Shown here one piece after another: positions 35,036 to 44,805 of a stretch of DNA of 64,000 bases; positions within the stretch are counted from its first letter, which is position 1; every line of letters starts with the position of its first letter. The translations under genes and the position numbers were made by a program. Below the pieces are notes generated by a model. It was not told where the DNA came from. It made no database searches and saw only the letters and a list, made by a program, of their open reading frames with translations. The DNA is from Pseudoxanthomonas composti. Lineage in GTDB: Bacteria > Pseudomonadota > Gammaproteobacteria > Xanthomonadales > Xanthomonadaceae. The DNA lies in contig NZ_SAWZ01000001.1 in NCBI RefSeq assembly GCF_004122095.1, forward strand, positions 124,001 to 188,000. The letters run 5' to 3'.

Positions 35036-35782
35036 TCAGGACGCACGCTGGCGCACCGCTTCGAACAAGGTCACCCCGGCGGCGACGGAGACGTTGAGGC
35101 TTTCGATCTCACCGGGCATCGGGATCTTCACCAGGCCGTCGCAGTGCTCGCGGGTCAGCCGGCGCAGGCCGTCGGCCTCACCCCCCAGGACCAGGGCGAC
35201 ATTGCCCTTCAGGTCCAGCGCGTACAGCGACCCATCGGCCTCGCCGGCCAGGCCGTAAATCCACACGCCCTGCTTCTGCAGCTCGCGCAGGCAGCGCGCC
35301 AGGTTGGTCACGCTGACCACCGGCAGGCGATCGGCGGCGCCGGCCGAGGTCTTGCGCACGGTCGCATTGACCGGCGCGGACTTGTCCTTGGGGATCACCA
35401 CGGCCGTGGCGCCGGCCGCGGCCGCGCTGCGCAGGCAGGCGCCGAGGTTGTGCGGGTCCTGGACGCCATCGAGCACCAGCAGCAGTGCCTTGCCTTCGGC
35501 CGCCTCCACCAGGCCGGCCAGTTCGGACTCATCCCAGGTCCGGGCCGCGGCGTAACGCGCGGCCACGCCCTGGTGACGGACCTGGCCGCCCACGCCATCC
35601 AGGGCCTGGGTATTGACGCGGCGCACGTCGATGCCCTTGCGGCGGGCGTTTTCCTCGATCTCGGTCAGCCGCGGGTTCTTGCTGCTGCCGTCGATCAGGA
35701 CCTCGCGGACGTGGTCGGCATCGTTGTCGATGGAGGACGCCACGGCGTTGACGCCGACGATCCACTGGTTCTGTTTGCTCAT
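35036..35782 (-). CDS. rlmB: 23S rRNA (guanosine-2'-O)-methyltransferase
   Basis: 248 residues from ATG 35782. An N-terminal substrate-binding domain (WIVGVNAVASSI, then LIDGSSKNPRL) precedes a SPOUT/TrmH domain with motif 1 (QDPHNLGACLRSAAAAGATA), motif 2 (VALVLGGEADGLRRLTREHC) and motif 3 (IPMPGEIESLNVSVAAGVTL). It methylates G2251 of 23S rRNA. Downstream of rnr, as in E. coli, with a GFA-family gene between them. Motif 2 has GGEADG in place of the more usual GAEGEG. Confidence 0.93.
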   Translation of the reverse strand: MSKQNQWIVGVNAVASSIDNDADHVREVLIDGSSKNPRLTEIEENARRKGIDVRRVNTQALDGVGGQVRHQGVAARYAAARTWDESELAGLVEAAEGKALLLVLDGVQDPHNLGACLRSAAAAGATAVVIPKDKSAPVNATVRKTSAGAADRLPVVSVTNLARCLRELQKQGVWIYGLAGEADGSLYALDLKGNVALVLGGEADGLRRLTREHCDGLVKIPMPGEIESLNVSVAAGVTLFEAVRQRAS

Positions 35783-35911
35783 GGGGGGGGAAGTCTTGGA
35801 AACTTGGGGCTGCGGGGGCAGGACTGCGGGCCTGGGCGCGCGGGACAGCGCGGCACCACACCATCGGCACGCGGGGCTCATCGCTGAAGCCACCCCGCGC
35901 GGCAGGCCTGG

Positions 35912-36361
35912 TCAGGTGTCGTGGTCGGGATGCTGGAAGGAGACCAGGCGGGAGCGGAACGCAAGGGAGGCGGCATCCTGCTCGAGGCGATGCTCGGGCA
36001 CCGACGGCAGCGTGTCGGTGAACGGCAGCCGCCCCTCCAGGCCGTACTGGATGTGCGGGGGAAACAGCGCCGGCGTGTCGAACGCGCCAGCGGCCAGCGA
36101 TACCCCATCGGGCGCCTCGTAGGTCAGCGGCGTGCCGCACTGGCTGCAGAAGCCGCGCTGCACCAGGTTGGAGGAGGCAAAGCGCGCGGGCTGCCCGCGC
36201 GTCCATTCCAGGGTGGCGCCCACGGTGGAGACCAGTGGCGCGTAGTACGCGCCAAAGGCCTTCTGGCACATCCGGCAATGGCAGATGGAGGCATCGTCCA
36301 GGGTGCCGCTGACGCGAAAACGCACCGCACCGCACTGACACCCGCCGCTGTACTCGCCCAT
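35912..36361 (-). CDS. GFA-family (CENP-V/GFA) zinc-binding protein
   Basis: 149 residues with the family's cysteine layout: GGCQCGAVRF, CHCRMCQKAFGAYYAPLV and FCSQCGTPLTY, enough for two zinc sites. Family members are glutathione-dependent formaldehyde-activating-like proteins, but most have no proven reaction. The start is 16 nt after the rnr stop, so it is co-transcribed with rnr and rlmB. No signal peptide. Confidence 0.92.
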   Translation of the reverse strand: MGEYSGGCQCGAVRFRVSGTLDDASICHCRMCQKAFGAYYAPLVSTVGATLEWTRGQPARFASSNLVQRGFCSQCGTPLTYEAPDGVSLAAGAFDTPALFPPHIQYGLEGRLPFTDTLPSVPEHRLEQDAASLAFRSRLVSFQHPDHDT

Positions 36362-36377
36362 GCTCGCCCTGCCCCGC

Positions 36378-38897
36378 TCAGTACTTGCGCTTTTTGCGCT
36401 TGGCCGGTGCCGCGCGCTGCGCTTGGTCGGTGTCGCTGAGCGCCGGGCCCTGCTCGCCGCGCTCTTCCACCAGCTTGAAGTCGATCTTGCGCTCCTCCAG
36501 GCTGGCCTTCATCACCACCACGCGCACGCGGTCGCCCAGGCGGAAGCTCAGGCCGCGGCGCTCGCCCGAGAGCGTCTTGCGGATCGGGTCGAAGTGGTAA
36601 TAGTCGTGCGGCAGCTGGGTCACGTGGACCAAGCCGTTGACCTTGGACTGGTCCAGCTCCACGAACAAGCCGAAGCTGGTCACGCCACTGATCACGCCCT
36701 CGAACTTGCCGCCGACGTGCTGCTCCATCCACGCCGCCCGGTAGCGCTCGTCGACCTCGCGCTCGGCCTCGTCGGCGCGGCGCGCCCGCTCCGAACACTG
36801 CAGCGACAGCGCGGCCATCTCCCGCGGCGAGTACTGGAACTTCTCAACCTTGCCGCCGGTGAGCGCGTACTTGATCGCACGATGCACCAGCAGGTCGGGA
36901 TAGCGCCGGATCGGCGAGGTGAAATGCGCGTAGGCGTCCAGCGCCAGGCCGAAATGACCGCCGTTGTCCGGCGTGTAGACCGCCAGGCTCTGGCTGCGCA
37001 GCACCACCGACTCCAGCAGCGCCACGTCCGGGCGCTCGCGGATCTTCTTCAGCAGGGCGGTGAAGTCGCGCGGGGCGACCTTGCTCCAGGGCGGCATCGA
37101 CAGCTTGAACTCCTTGAGGAATTCCAGCAGGTCGGCGTACTTGGATTCCGGTGGGCGCTCATGGACGCGATACGGCGCCGGGATGCCCTTTTCCAGCAGG
37201 AAGCGCGCGGCCTGCACGTTGGCCGCGATCATGCATTCCTCGATCAGCTTGTGCGCATCGTTGCGCACCTGCATGCCGGCCTGGACCACCTCGCCGCGGT
37301 TGTCCAGCACGAAGCGCGTTTCGCTGGTCTCGAACTCGATCGCGCCGCGCCGCTCGCGCGCCTTGGACAGCAGGCCGTACAGCTCGTGCAGGCGCTTGAC
37401 GTGCGGCAGCACGTCCGGGCCGATCTGCGCCTGCGCATTGGCATCGTCCTCGCCCACGGCCTTCCACACCTGGTCGTAGGTCAGGCGCGCGTGCGAGCGC
37501 ATCACCGCCTCGTAGAACTTCGCGCCGGTGACCTCGCCGTTCTTGTCCACCTGCATGTCGCAGACGAAACACATCCGGTCGACCTTGGGGTTGAGCGAGC
37601 AGATGCCGTTGGAGATGGTCTCCGGCAGCATGGGCACCACGAAGCCGGGGAAATACACCGAAGTCGCGCGCTTCTGCGCTTCTTCGTCCAGCGGCGTGCC
37701 GGGGCGCACGTAGTGCGACACATCGGCGATGGCCACCACCAGGCGGTAGCCGGAGCGGTTGCTGATGCGCAGGCCCTTGCGGTTGGACTCGCAATAGACC
37801 GCATCGTCGAAGTCCTTCGAATCTCCCCCGTCGATGGTGACCAGCGGCAGGTCGCGCAGATCCACGCGGCCGCCGATCATCGAGGCAGTCACCTGCAACG
37901 GCACCGCCGCGGCCTCGTCCAGCACCTCCTGCGGGAACTCGTACGGCAGGTCGTGGCCGTGGATCGCCGTTTCCACCACCAGCGAGGGGGTGAGCTTGTC
38001 GCCCAGGACCGCGATCACCTTGCCGATGGGGTCGCGGCGCCCGTCGGGCGCGTGGGTCAGCTCGCACACGACCAGCTGGCCATCGTGCGCGTCGTTGCGC
38101 GCATCGGCAGGAATCAGCAGGTTGCGCTGGATGCGCTTGTCGTCGGGCACCACGAAGCTGACGCCGGCCTCCATCGAGAAGCGGCCGATCAGGCGGCTGA
38201 CGCGACGCTCCAGCACCTCCACGATCGAGCCTTCCTTGCGCCCGCGCCGGTCCACGCCAGTGACATTGGCCAGCACGCGGTCGCCGTGCATCACCTTGCG
38301 CATCTCGAACGGCGGCAGGAACAGGTCGTCGCCGCCACCTTCAGGACGCAGGAAACCGAAGCCTTCCGGGTTGGCGATCACCGTGCCGGGCACCAGGTCC
38401 ATCTGCGCGGCAGGCGCGAACCCGCCGCGGCGGTTCTGCAGCAGCTGGCCGTCGCGCACCATCGCACCCAGGCGCTTGGCCAGGGCTTCGTAACGGTCCG
38501 GCTCGGTCAGCTGCAGGCGCACGGCCAGCTCCTCGGCCAGCATCGGGCCTTCGGAGGCGGCCAGCAGCGCCAGGATCGCCTCGCGGCTGGCGATGGGCTG
38601 GGCATAGCGCTCGGCCTCGCGCGCGGCATGCGGGTCGGCCACCGTCGTGCCCTGGCCCAGCTTGGCCTGGATCTTCTCCATGGCGGCCAGCGCCTTGGGC
38701 GAAGGGGCCGCGGCGCGTGGCATCGGGGGTCCGCCGCCACGCCCGCCGCGGCGGGGAGGCGCTGGTGGCAACCAGCCCGGCGCCTCGCTGTCCTGCTCGA
38801 GCGTGGAATTGGGCGTCTTGGTCCTGTTGCTCCGGGAACCTGCCGACGCCTTGCCCGGCGAGGCTTTGCGCCCGCCGCCTTCGGTCTTTTTCGTCAT
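36378..38897 (-). CDS. rnr: ribonuclease R
   Basis: 839 residues from ATG 38897; longer alternatives in the same frame would run into the tRNA-Leu gene. Order: low-complexity basic N-terminal extension (~1-75, with PPRRGGRGGGPPMPRA), winged-helix-like region, two cold-shock domains, the RNB catalytic domain with the metal-binding DSKDFDDAVY motif, an S1 domain (VGGKFEGVISGVTSFGLFVE) and a Lys-rich tail (APAKRKKRKY). It degrades structured RNA 3' to 5'. The Gly/Arg/Pro-rich extension is unusual compared with E. coli. First gene of the rnr-GFA-rlmB group. Confidence 0.95.
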   Translation of the reverse strand: MTKKTEGGGRKASPGKASAGSRSNRTKTPNSTLEQDSEAPGWLPPAPPRRGGRGGGPPMPRAAAPSPKALAAMEKIQAKLGQGTTVADPHAAREAERYAQPIASREAILALLAASEGPMLAEELAVRLQLTEPDRYEALAKRLGAMVRDGQLLQNRRGGFAPAAQMDLVPGTVIANPEGFGFLRPEGGGDDLFLPPFEMRKVMHGDRVLANVTGVDRRGRKEGSIVEVLERRVSRLIGRFSMEAGVSFVVPDDKRIQRNLLIPADARNDAHDGQLVVCELTHAPDGRRDPIGKVIAVLGDKLTPSLVVETAIHGHDLPYEFPQEVLDEAAAVPLQVTASMIGGRVDLRDLPLVTIDGGDSKDFDDAVYCESNRKGLRISNRSGYRLVVAIADVSHYVRPGTPLDEEAQKRATSVYFPGFVVPMLPETISNGICSLNPKVDRMCFVCDMQVDKNGEVTGAKFYEAVMRSHARLTYDQVWKAVGEDDANAQAQIGPDVLPHVKRLHELYGLLSKARERRGAIEFETSETRFVLDNRGEVVQAGMQVRNDAHKLIEECMIAANVQAARFLLEKGIPAPYRVHERPPESKYADLLEFLKEFKLSMPPWSKVAPRDFTALLKKIRERPDVALLESVVLRSQSLAVYTPDNGGHFGLALDAYAHFTSPIRRYPDLLVHRAIKYALTGGKVEKFQYSPREMAALSLQCSERARRADEAEREVDERYRAAWMEQHVGGKFEGVISGVTSFGLFVELDQSKVNGLVHVTQLPHDYYHFDPIRKTLSGERRGLSFRLGDRVRVVVMKASLEERKIDFKLVEERGEQGPALSDTDQAQRAAPAKRKKRKY

Positions 38898-38971
38898 CCG
38901 TGCATGGTACCGCGCCACCCGTGCCGGCGTCCGGTCCGGACCGGACGCAATGAAATAGTTGCGCGCAAGCG

Positions 38972-39000
38972 TTGACATTGCCGGAGGTGCATCGCACCAT
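38972..39000 (+). promoter_or_regulatory. sigma-70 promoter of the first tRNA-Leu gene
   Basis: TTGACA (38972-38977), 17-bp spacer, CACCAT (38995-39000), then GC-rich ACGCGCCCC before the tRNA. The GCGCC discriminator is typical of stringently controlled stable-RNA promoters. Confidence 0.65.
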
Positions 39001-39012
39001 ACGCGCCCCGTT

Positions 39013-39097
<85 letters not shown>

Positions 39098-39111
39098 ACG
39101 GGAAAGCTGAG

Positions 39112-39137
39112 AAGGCCTGCGCAAGCAGGCCTTTTTT
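39112..39137 (+). terminator. terminator after the first tRNA-Leu
   Basis: Perfect 9-bp stem AAGGCCTGC/GCAGGCCTT (39112-39120, 39125-39133) with loop GCAA and a T-run to 39137, 15 bp after the tRNA. Confidence 0.93.
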
Positions 39138-39194
39138 GCGTCTGGCGTCCACGCGCGTCGATCGCCGCGCAGATGTAGATATTTTCGATGCCCA

Positions 39195-39223
39195 TTGACG
39201 CCGCGTCGCGCAGCCCGCAGAAT
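39195..39223 (+). promoter_or_regulatory. sigma-70 promoter of the second tRNA-Leu gene
   Basis: TTGACG (39195-39200), 17-bp spacer, CAGAAT (39218-39223), followed by GCGCGCCC, the same stringent-type discriminator as the first copy. It lies downstream of the first terminator, so each tRNA is an independent transcription unit. Confidence 0.7.
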
Positions 39224-39236
39224 GCGCGCCCTGATT

Positions 39237-39321
<85 letters not shown>

Positions 39322-39345
39322 AACACCTTGCAGCGATGCAAACCG

Positions 39346-39376
39346 AAAACCCCGCCAGCGCGGGGTTTTTTGTTTT
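39346..39376 (+). terminator. terminator after the second tRNA-Leu
   Basis: Stem AAAACCCCGC/GCGGGGTTTT (39346-39355 with 39360-39369), loop CAGC, followed by a long T-rich tail. The A-run on the other side would also permit weak function on the minus strand. Confidence 0.93.
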
Positions 39377-39462
39377 TGCGCCCATCTGCCCGGCGCCGCG
39401 GCGCCTGCACGGCGCCCGCTGCGGCCGATGTGCGATAACCGTCTCCTGACTTCGCGCCGGAT

Positions 39463-41301
39463 GTGCCAGCTTTGGAATACCAGCAGATCCTGTTCCTGGT
39501 GATCCTGACGATCACCCTGATCCTGTTCATCAGCGAAAAGCTGCGCGTGGACCTGATCGCCATGCTGTCGCTGATGGCCCTGACCCTGACCGGCATCCTC
39601 AGCCCGCGCGAGGCCTTGTCCGGGTTCTCCAGCGAACCGGCCATCATCGTCGCGGCGGTGTTCGTGCTCTCCGCGGGCCTGGCCGCCACCGGCATCACCG
39701 ACCGCATCGGCCATGCCATTGCCCGCGCCGCCGGTGGCAGCGAGTGGCGCACGATCGCGGTGGTGATGCCGGCCACCGCCGCCCTGTCGGCCTTCTCGCA
39801 CCACCTGATGGTCACCGCGATGATGCTGCCGATCCTGATGCGGCTGGCGCGCGAGCAGAAGCTGGCGGCCTCGCGGCTGCTGATGCCGATGTCGCTGGCG
39901 GCCTCGCTGGGCACCACCCTGACCCTGATCAGCGCCCCGGCCTTCCTGCTGGCCAACGACCTGCTCAAGCGCTCGGGCAACGAGGCCCTGGACCTGTTCG
40001 CCATCACCCCGATCGGCGCGGTGCTGGTGCTGCTGGGCGCGGTGTACATGCTGCTGGGCCGCTGGCTGGTGCCCAAGCGCACCGGCGAGGCCAGCAACGA
40101 GAGCTACCTGCGCCTGGAGCGCTACTACACCGAGCTGGTGGTGGATGAGGATTCGCCCTGGATCGGCAAGACCTACGGCGAGTTCCGCGCGCATTTCACC
40201 GACCGCCTGCAGGTGGTGGACTGGCTGCGCTACGGCATGCGCCGCCGCTATCAGCAGACCGACAGCCCCCTGCAACGCGGCGACGTGCTGCTGGTGCGGG
40301 CCGCGCCGGAGGAGATCGCCTCGATCAAGGACGAGCCCGGGCTGTCGCTGCACGCGGTGAGCAAGTACGGCGAAAAGCCGCGCGAGGGCGAAGCGCGCAA
40401 GACCGAGGTGCTCGGCGAGGAACAGCTGGTGCAGGCGGTGGTGGCGCCGAATTCTGAATTCCTCGGCCGCAGCGTGGCCAGCATCGACTTCCTGCATACC
40501 CTGGGGGTGGTGGTGGTCGGCCTGTGGCGCAAGGAAGGCTGGCTGCACGGCGAGCTGGCCGAGCTGACCCTGGAGGAAGGCGACCTGCTGGTCCTGTGGG
40601 GCCGCCAGCACACCTTCGAGAAGCTGTCCCAACACCACGGCTTCCTGATGCTGATGCCGTTCCAGGCCCAGCAGCGCACGCGCAGGCGCGCCCCGCTGTC
40701 GCTGGCCATCATGGTGGCCGCGGTGGCTGCGGCGGCGACCGAATGGCTGAGCCCGCAGATCGCCTTCCTCACCGGCGCGGTGGCGATGGTGCTGACCCGC
40801 TGCGTGAACATCGAGCGCGCCTACCAGGAGATCGACGTGCGCATCTTCGTGATGATCGCCGGCGTGATTCCGCTGGGCATCGCGATGGAAAAGACCGGCA
40901 CCGCGGCCTGGTTCGCCCAGCTGCTGTCCGAGCACGCCCAGGGCTGGCAGCCGATGACCCTGCTGCTGGTGATGTTCACCGCCGCCGCGCTGCTGACCCA
41001 GATCCTGTCCGATGCGGCCACCACCGTGCTGCTGACGCCTATCGCCCTGTCCATGGCGCAGGCGCTGGGCCTGCCGCCGACGCCGTTCGTGATCTGCATC
41101 GCCATGGGCGCAGTGGCCTCGTTCCTGACCCCCATCGGCCACCACGGCAACCTGCTGATCCTCAACCCGGGCCAGTACACCTTCGGCGACTTCCTGCGCG
41201 TGGGCGCGCCGCTGACCGCCCTGATCGCCTACGCCACGGCCTGGATGGCGCGGCACCTGTGGCTGGGCGGGCCGTTGCTGCCGTTTGGCTGGGGCGCTTG
41301 A
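39463..41301 (+). CDS. SLC13/DASS-type anion permease with TrkA-C domains
   Basis: 612 residues from GTG 39463; the nearby ATG at 39461 is out of frame. About eleven membrane helices in two halves (residues 8-200 and 400-605) surround a cytoplasmic insert with two TrkA_C domains (about 215-300 and 310-390, e.g. EDSPWIGKTYGEFRA and APNSEFLGRSVASIDF). The halves carry matching signatures, ALSAFSHHLMVTAMMLP and TQILSDAATTVLLTPIA. Such proteins import sulfate, dicarboxylates or related anions with sodium or protons. The substrate cannot be assigned. Transcribed alone, downstream of the tRNA terminator. Confidence 0.9.
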   Translation: MPALEYQQILFLVILTITLILFISEKLRVDLIAMLSLMALTLTGILSPREALSGFSSEPAIIVAAVFVLSAGLAATGITDRIGHAIARAAGGSEWRTIAVVMPATAALSAFSHHLMVTAMMLPILMRLAREQKLAASRLLMPMSLAASLGTTLTLISAPAFLLANDLLKRSGNEALDLFAITPIGAVLVLLGAVYMLLGRWLVPKRTGEASNESYLRLERYYTELVVDEDSPWIGKTYGEFRAHFTDRLQVVDWLRYGMRRRYQQTDSPLQRGDVLLVRAAPEEIASIKDEPGLSLHAVSKYGEKPREGEARKTEVLGEEQLVQAVVAPNSEFLGRSVASIDFLHTLGVVVVGLWRKEGWLHGELAELTLEEGDLLVLWGRQHTFEKLSQHHGFLMLMPFQAQQRTRRRAPLSLAIMVAAVAAAATEWLSPQIAFLTGAVAMVLTRCVNIERAYQEIDVRIFVMIAGVIPLGIAMEKTGTAAWFAQLLSEHAQGWQPMTLLLVMFTAAALLTQILSDAATTVLLTPIALSMAQALGLPPTPFVICIAMGAVASFLTPIGHHGNLLILNPGQYTFGDFLRVGAPLTALIAYATAWMARHLWLGGPLLPFGWGA

Positions 41302-41401
41302 GGGCAGGAGCTTGAGGCCAGGAGTGAGCGCAGAGGAGTGAGGAGTGGGCGTGGGCGCCTGAAGCGCTCGTGGCAGCCACCGCCGAAGTGCTGGGAGGTG
41401 C

Positions 41402-41445
41402 TGTGGGAGCGGCTTCAGCCGCGAAGGAGCGTTCCCGAAAAGCCC
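41402..41445. repeat. partial palindromic repeat of the GGAGCGGCTTC family
   Basis: TGTGGGAGCGGCTTCAGCCG then CGAAGGAGCGTTCCCGAAAAGC: the left half of the element seen intact at 44577, with the right half missing. The rest of the 270-bp gap before parC (41302-41401) is G-rich with GAGGAGTGAGGAGTG microrepeats and no gene. Confidence 0.75.
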
Positions 41446-41570
41446 CCAGCGCCCCAGCTGCTGCTTCTGCTTTCCCGCCTAACCCCCGGCCTCGCCTTCG
41501 CCCCCCATCGCAAGCGCTGCGACGGGCGGGAGGCTAAAATCGACCGGTTCACTGGAGATGTCGTACCCGC

Positions 41571-43817
41571 ATGACCGACGAGACCATCCGCCCCACCTTC
41601 CACGGCTTCGAGCAGATCCCGCTGCGCGAGTACGCCGAGCGCGCCTACCTCGATTACTCGATGTACGTGGTGCTGGACCGCGCCCTGCCCTTCATCGGCG
41701 ACGGCCTCAAGCCGGTGCAGCGCCGCATCATCTATTCGATGAGCGAGCTGGGGCTCAACGCCGCCTCCAAGCCGAAGAAGTCCGCGCGCACCGTGGGCGA
41801 TGTCATCGGCAAGTACCACCCGCATGGCGATTCGGCCTGCTACGAGGCGCTGGTGCTGATGGCCCAGCCGTTCTCCTACCGCTATCCGCTGATCGATGGC
41901 CAGGGCAACTTCGGCTCCACGGACGACCCCAAGTCCTTCGCGGCCATGCGCTACACCGAGTCCAAGCTGACCCCCATCGCCGAGGTGCTGCTGGGCGAGC
42001 TGGGCCAGGGCACCACCGACTGGTCGCCCAATTTCGACGGCACCCTGGAGGAACCGACCTGGCTGCCGGCGCGCCTGCCGCACCTGCTGCTCAACGGCAC
42101 CACCGGCATCGCCGTGGGCATGGCCACCGACGTGCCACCGCACAACCTCAATGAGATCGTCAGCGCGCTGATCCGCCTGATCGACGATCCGGACGCGACC
42201 GTGGCCGACCTGTGCGAACACGTGCGCGGCCCGGACTATCCGACCACCGCCGAGATCATCACCTCCCCGGCCGACCTGCGGCACATGTACGAGACCGGCA
42301 ACGGCAGCGTCCGCGCGCGCGCGACCTTCACCAAGGAGCAGGCCAACATCGTGGTGACGGCCCTGCCCTACCAGGTCTCGCCCTCCAAGGTCATCGAGCA
42401 GATCGCCGCGCAGATGCGCGCCAAGAAGCTGCCCTGGCTGGAGGACATCCGCGACGAGTCCGACCATGAGAATCCGGTGCGCGTGGTGTTGATCCCCCGC
42501 TCCAATCGCGTCGATGCCGAGCAGCTGATGGGCCATCTGTTCGCCACCACCGACCTGGAGAAAAGCTACCGGGTCAACCTCAACATCATCGGCCTGGATG
42601 GCCGCCCGCAGGTCAAGCACCTCAAGGCGCTGCTGACCGAGTGGCTGGGCTTCCGCTACGACACGGTCACCCGCCGCCTCAAGCACCGGCTGGAGAAGGT
42701 CGAGCGTCGCCTGCACCTGTTGGAAGGCCTGCTGGTGGCCTTCCTCAACCTGGATGAAGTCATCCGCATCATCCGCACCGAGGACGAGCCCAAGCCCGCG
42801 CTGATCGCGCGCTTCAAGCTGTCCGAGGAACAGGCCGACTACATCCTGGAAACCCGCCTGCGCCAGCTGGCCCGCCTGGAAGAGATGAAGATCCGCGGCG
42901 AGCAGGACGAGCTGGCCAAGGAACGCGAGCGCCTGATCGCCACCCTGGACTCCAAGACCAAGCTGAAGAAGCTGGTCAAGGACGAGCTGCTGGCCGATGC
43001 CAAGAAGTTCGGCGACGAGCGGCGCTCGCCGCTGGTCTCGCGCCAGGCCGCCCAGGCGCTGGACGAGACCGAGCTGGTCGCCAGCGAGGCGATGACCGTG
43101 GTGGTCTCGGAGAAAGGTTGGGTGCGCGCGGCCAAGGGCGGCGATATCGATACCGCCAAGCTGTCCTACCGCGACGGCGATGGCTTGCTGGCCGCGGTAC
43201 GCGCGCGCAGCAACCACCAGGTCGCGTTCCTGGACTCCACCGGCCGCGCGTATTCGACCGCGGTGCACACCCTGCCCTCGGCGCGCGGCAACGGCGAGCC
43301 GCTGACCGGGCGCTTCTCGCCCACGGCCGGCGCCTCGTTCCAGGCGCTGGCGTCGGGCGAGAACGACACCCGCTTCGTGCTGGCCACCAGCCATGGCTAC
43401 GGCTTCGTGACCCGCTTCGAGAACCTGACCAGCCGCAACAAGGCCGGCAAGGCCATGCTCAACCTCACGCCCAATGCCAAGGTGCTGCAACCGGCGCTGC
43501 TGGCCAATGCCGCCAGCGACCGCATCGTGGCCGTCACCAGCGCCGGCAACCTGCTGGCGATTGCCGCCAGCGACCTGCCCGAGCTGGACAAGGGCAAGGG
43601 CAACAAGCTCATCGACATCCCCAAGGCCAAGCTGGCCACCGAGCGAGTGGTGGCCATCGCCGCCATCGCCCCGGGCGGCACGCTGGCCATCCACAGCGGC
43701 GCGCGGACCATGACGCTGTCGTTCAAGGATCTGGATGTGTACACAGGCACCCGCGCTACCCGCGGGATGCTGCTGCCGCGCGGCTGGCAGAAGGTGGACG
43801 GGCTGGAGGTCCAGTAA
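41571..43817 (+). CDS. parC: DNA topoisomerase IV subunit A
   Basis: 748 residues. Catalytic Tyr128 in [10 protein letters not shown], winged-helix and tower regions, coiled coil, and a C-terminal beta-pinwheel of degenerate blades ([20 protein letters not shown]). ParC rather than GyrA: the C-terminus is short and lacks a GyrA box. The quinolone-resistance region reads [12 protein letters not shown] with Ser88 and Glu92, equivalent to E. coli S80/E84, so it is wild type. It decatenates daughter chromosomes with ParE, not encoded nearby. Confidence 0.97.
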   Translation: MTDETIRPTFHGFEQIPLREYAERAYLDYSMYVVLDRALPFIGDGLKPVQRRIIYSMSELGLNAASKPKKSARTVGDVIGKYHPHGDSACYEALVLMAQPFSYRYPLIDGQGNFGSTDDPKSFAAMRYTESKLTPIAEVLLGELGQGTTDWSPNFDGTLEEPTWLPARLPHLLLNGTTGIAVGMATDVPPHNLNEIVSALIRLIDDPDATVADLCEHVRGPDYPTTAEIITSPADLRHMYETGNGSVRARATFTKEQANIVVTALPYQVSPSKVIEQIAAQMRAKKLPWLEDIRDESDHENPVRVVLIPRSNRVDAEQLMGHLFATTDLEKSYRVNLNIIGLDGRPQVKHLKALLTEWLGFRYDTVTRRLKHRLEKVERRLHLLEGLLVAFLNLDEVIRIIRTEDEPKPALIARFKLSEEQADYILETRLRQLARLEEMKIRGEQDELAKERERLIATLDSKTKLKKLVKDELLADAKKFGDERRSPLVSRQAAQALDETELVASEAMTVVVSEKGWVRAAKGGDIDTAKLSYRDGDGLLAAVRARSNHQVAFLDSTGRAYSTAVHTLPSARGNGEPLTGRFSPTAGASFQALASGENDTRFVLATSHGYGFVTRFENLTSRNKAGKAMLNLTPNAKVLQPALLANAASDRIVAVTSAGNLLAIAASDLPELDKGKGNKLIDIPKAKLATERVVAIAAIAPGGTLAIHSGARTMTLSFKDLDVYTGTRATRGMLLPRGWQKVDGLEVQ

Positions 43818-43883
43818 GCCAGCCCGTGCATGTGTGGGCATCGGCGCCACCGACCTGATCGCGTTGCCCCAGGAGGCGCTGTG

Positions 43884-44540
43884 ATGCAACCGGAGTTCTG
43901 GCACAAGAAGTGGCAAGCCAACCAGATCGGCTTTCACCAGGACAAGGTGCTGCCGCTGCTGCAGCGGCACTGGGCGTCGCTGGCGCTGCCCGCTGGAAGC
44001 CGCGTGTTCGTGCCGCTGTGCGGCAAGTCGCTGGACCTGGCGTGGCTGGCGGCGCAGGGCCACCGGGTGCTGGGGGTGGAACTGTCGCCGCTGGCGGTGG
44101 AGCAGTTCTTCGCCGAACACCGCCTCACGCCGCAGGTCCACAGGACCCGATACGGCCTGCATCACGTGGCCGGCAATCTGGAGCTGATCTGCGGCGATGC
44201 CTTCGGCCTGGATGCCGCATTGCTGGCCGACTGCGCCGGAGTCTACGACCGGGCGGCCCTGATCGCCCTGCCCGAGGCGATGCGCCAGCGCTATGCCCGG
44301 GAGCTGTATGGCGCGCTGCCCGCGCACTGCCGCGGGCTGTTGCTGACGCTGGAATACCCACAGTCGCAGAAGGCCGGCCCGCCTTTTTCCGTGGTGGCCG
44401 ATGAGGTCCACGCGCTATTCGATGCTCACTGGCAGATCGAGCCGCTGGAGCGTCGGGACATCCTCGCCCAGGAGCCCCGGTTTTCGGCCGAGGGTGTCAC
44501 TGCGCTGGACACTGTGGTGTATCGGCTGGCGCGGCGCTGA
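43884..44540 (+). CDS. tpm: thiopurine S-methyltransferase
   Basis: 218 residues; strong AGGAGG 7 nt before ATG 43884. Begins with the bacterial TPMT hallmark MQPEFWHKKWQANQIGFH and has the SAM-binding SRVFVPLCGKSLDLAWLAAQ and VLGVELSPLAVEQFF. In bacteria it is linked to methylation of selenium, tellurium or sulfur compounds; the physiological substrate is unknown. Follows parC after 66 bp, probably its own unit. Confidence 0.95.
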   Translation: MQPEFWHKKWQANQIGFHQDKVLPLLQRHWASLALPAGSRVFVPLCGKSLDLAWLAAQGHRVLGVELSPLAVEQFFAEHRLTPQVHRTRYGLHHVAGNLELICGDAFGLDAALLADCAGVYDRAALIALPEAMRQRYARELYGALPAHCRGLLLTLEYPQSQKAGPPFSVVADEVHALFDAHWQIEPLERRDILAQEPRFSAEGVTALDTVVYRLARR

Positions 44541-44576
44541 CGGTCGCGCGTGAAAAAAAGGTCCTCTCAGAAATAT

Positions 44577-44664
44577 TGTGGGAGCGGCTTCAGCCGCGAA
44601 GGGGCTTTACCGGGAAAGCCCCTTCGCGGCTAATGGCCCGAGGCCACCTGGAGCCGCTCCCACA
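44577..44664. repeat. intact cruciform repeat of the GGAGCGGCTTC family
   Basis: Outer arms TGTGGGAGCGGCTT (44577-44590) and GAGCCGCTCCCACA (44651-44664) pair at 13 of 14 positions. The inner hairpin GCCGCGAAGGGGCTTT (44593-44608) pairs perfectly with AAAGCCCCTTCGCGGC (to 44630). It lies downstream of tpm; the best-preserved copy in the window. Confidence 0.9.
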
Positions 44665-44721
44665 ACTCTCTCCCGCGGTCTTTCCGGCAGCTCATTTCCG
44701 GCAAGCCACCTGGAAAAAAAG

Positions 44722-44757
44722 AAAAACGCGACGCCTTGCGACGTCGCGTTTTTTTTT
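44722..44757. terminator. bidirectional terminator between tpm and ftnA
   Basis: A 12-bp stem AAAAACGCGACG/CGTCGCGTTTTT (44722-44733 with 44742-44753), loop of 8, flanked by an A-run on the left and a T-run on the right, so it can end transcripts from both convergent genes. Confidence 0.93.
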
Positions 44758-44805
44758 ACCACTCGGCCAGGCCGACACACGGCATGGCTCGATCGGCGAC
44801 CCGGC

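Noticed and set aside
41415-44411. A 998-codon frame antisense to parC and tpm
   Set aside because: A mirror frame of high-GC coding DNA. parC and tpm carry all expected motifs on the plus strand.
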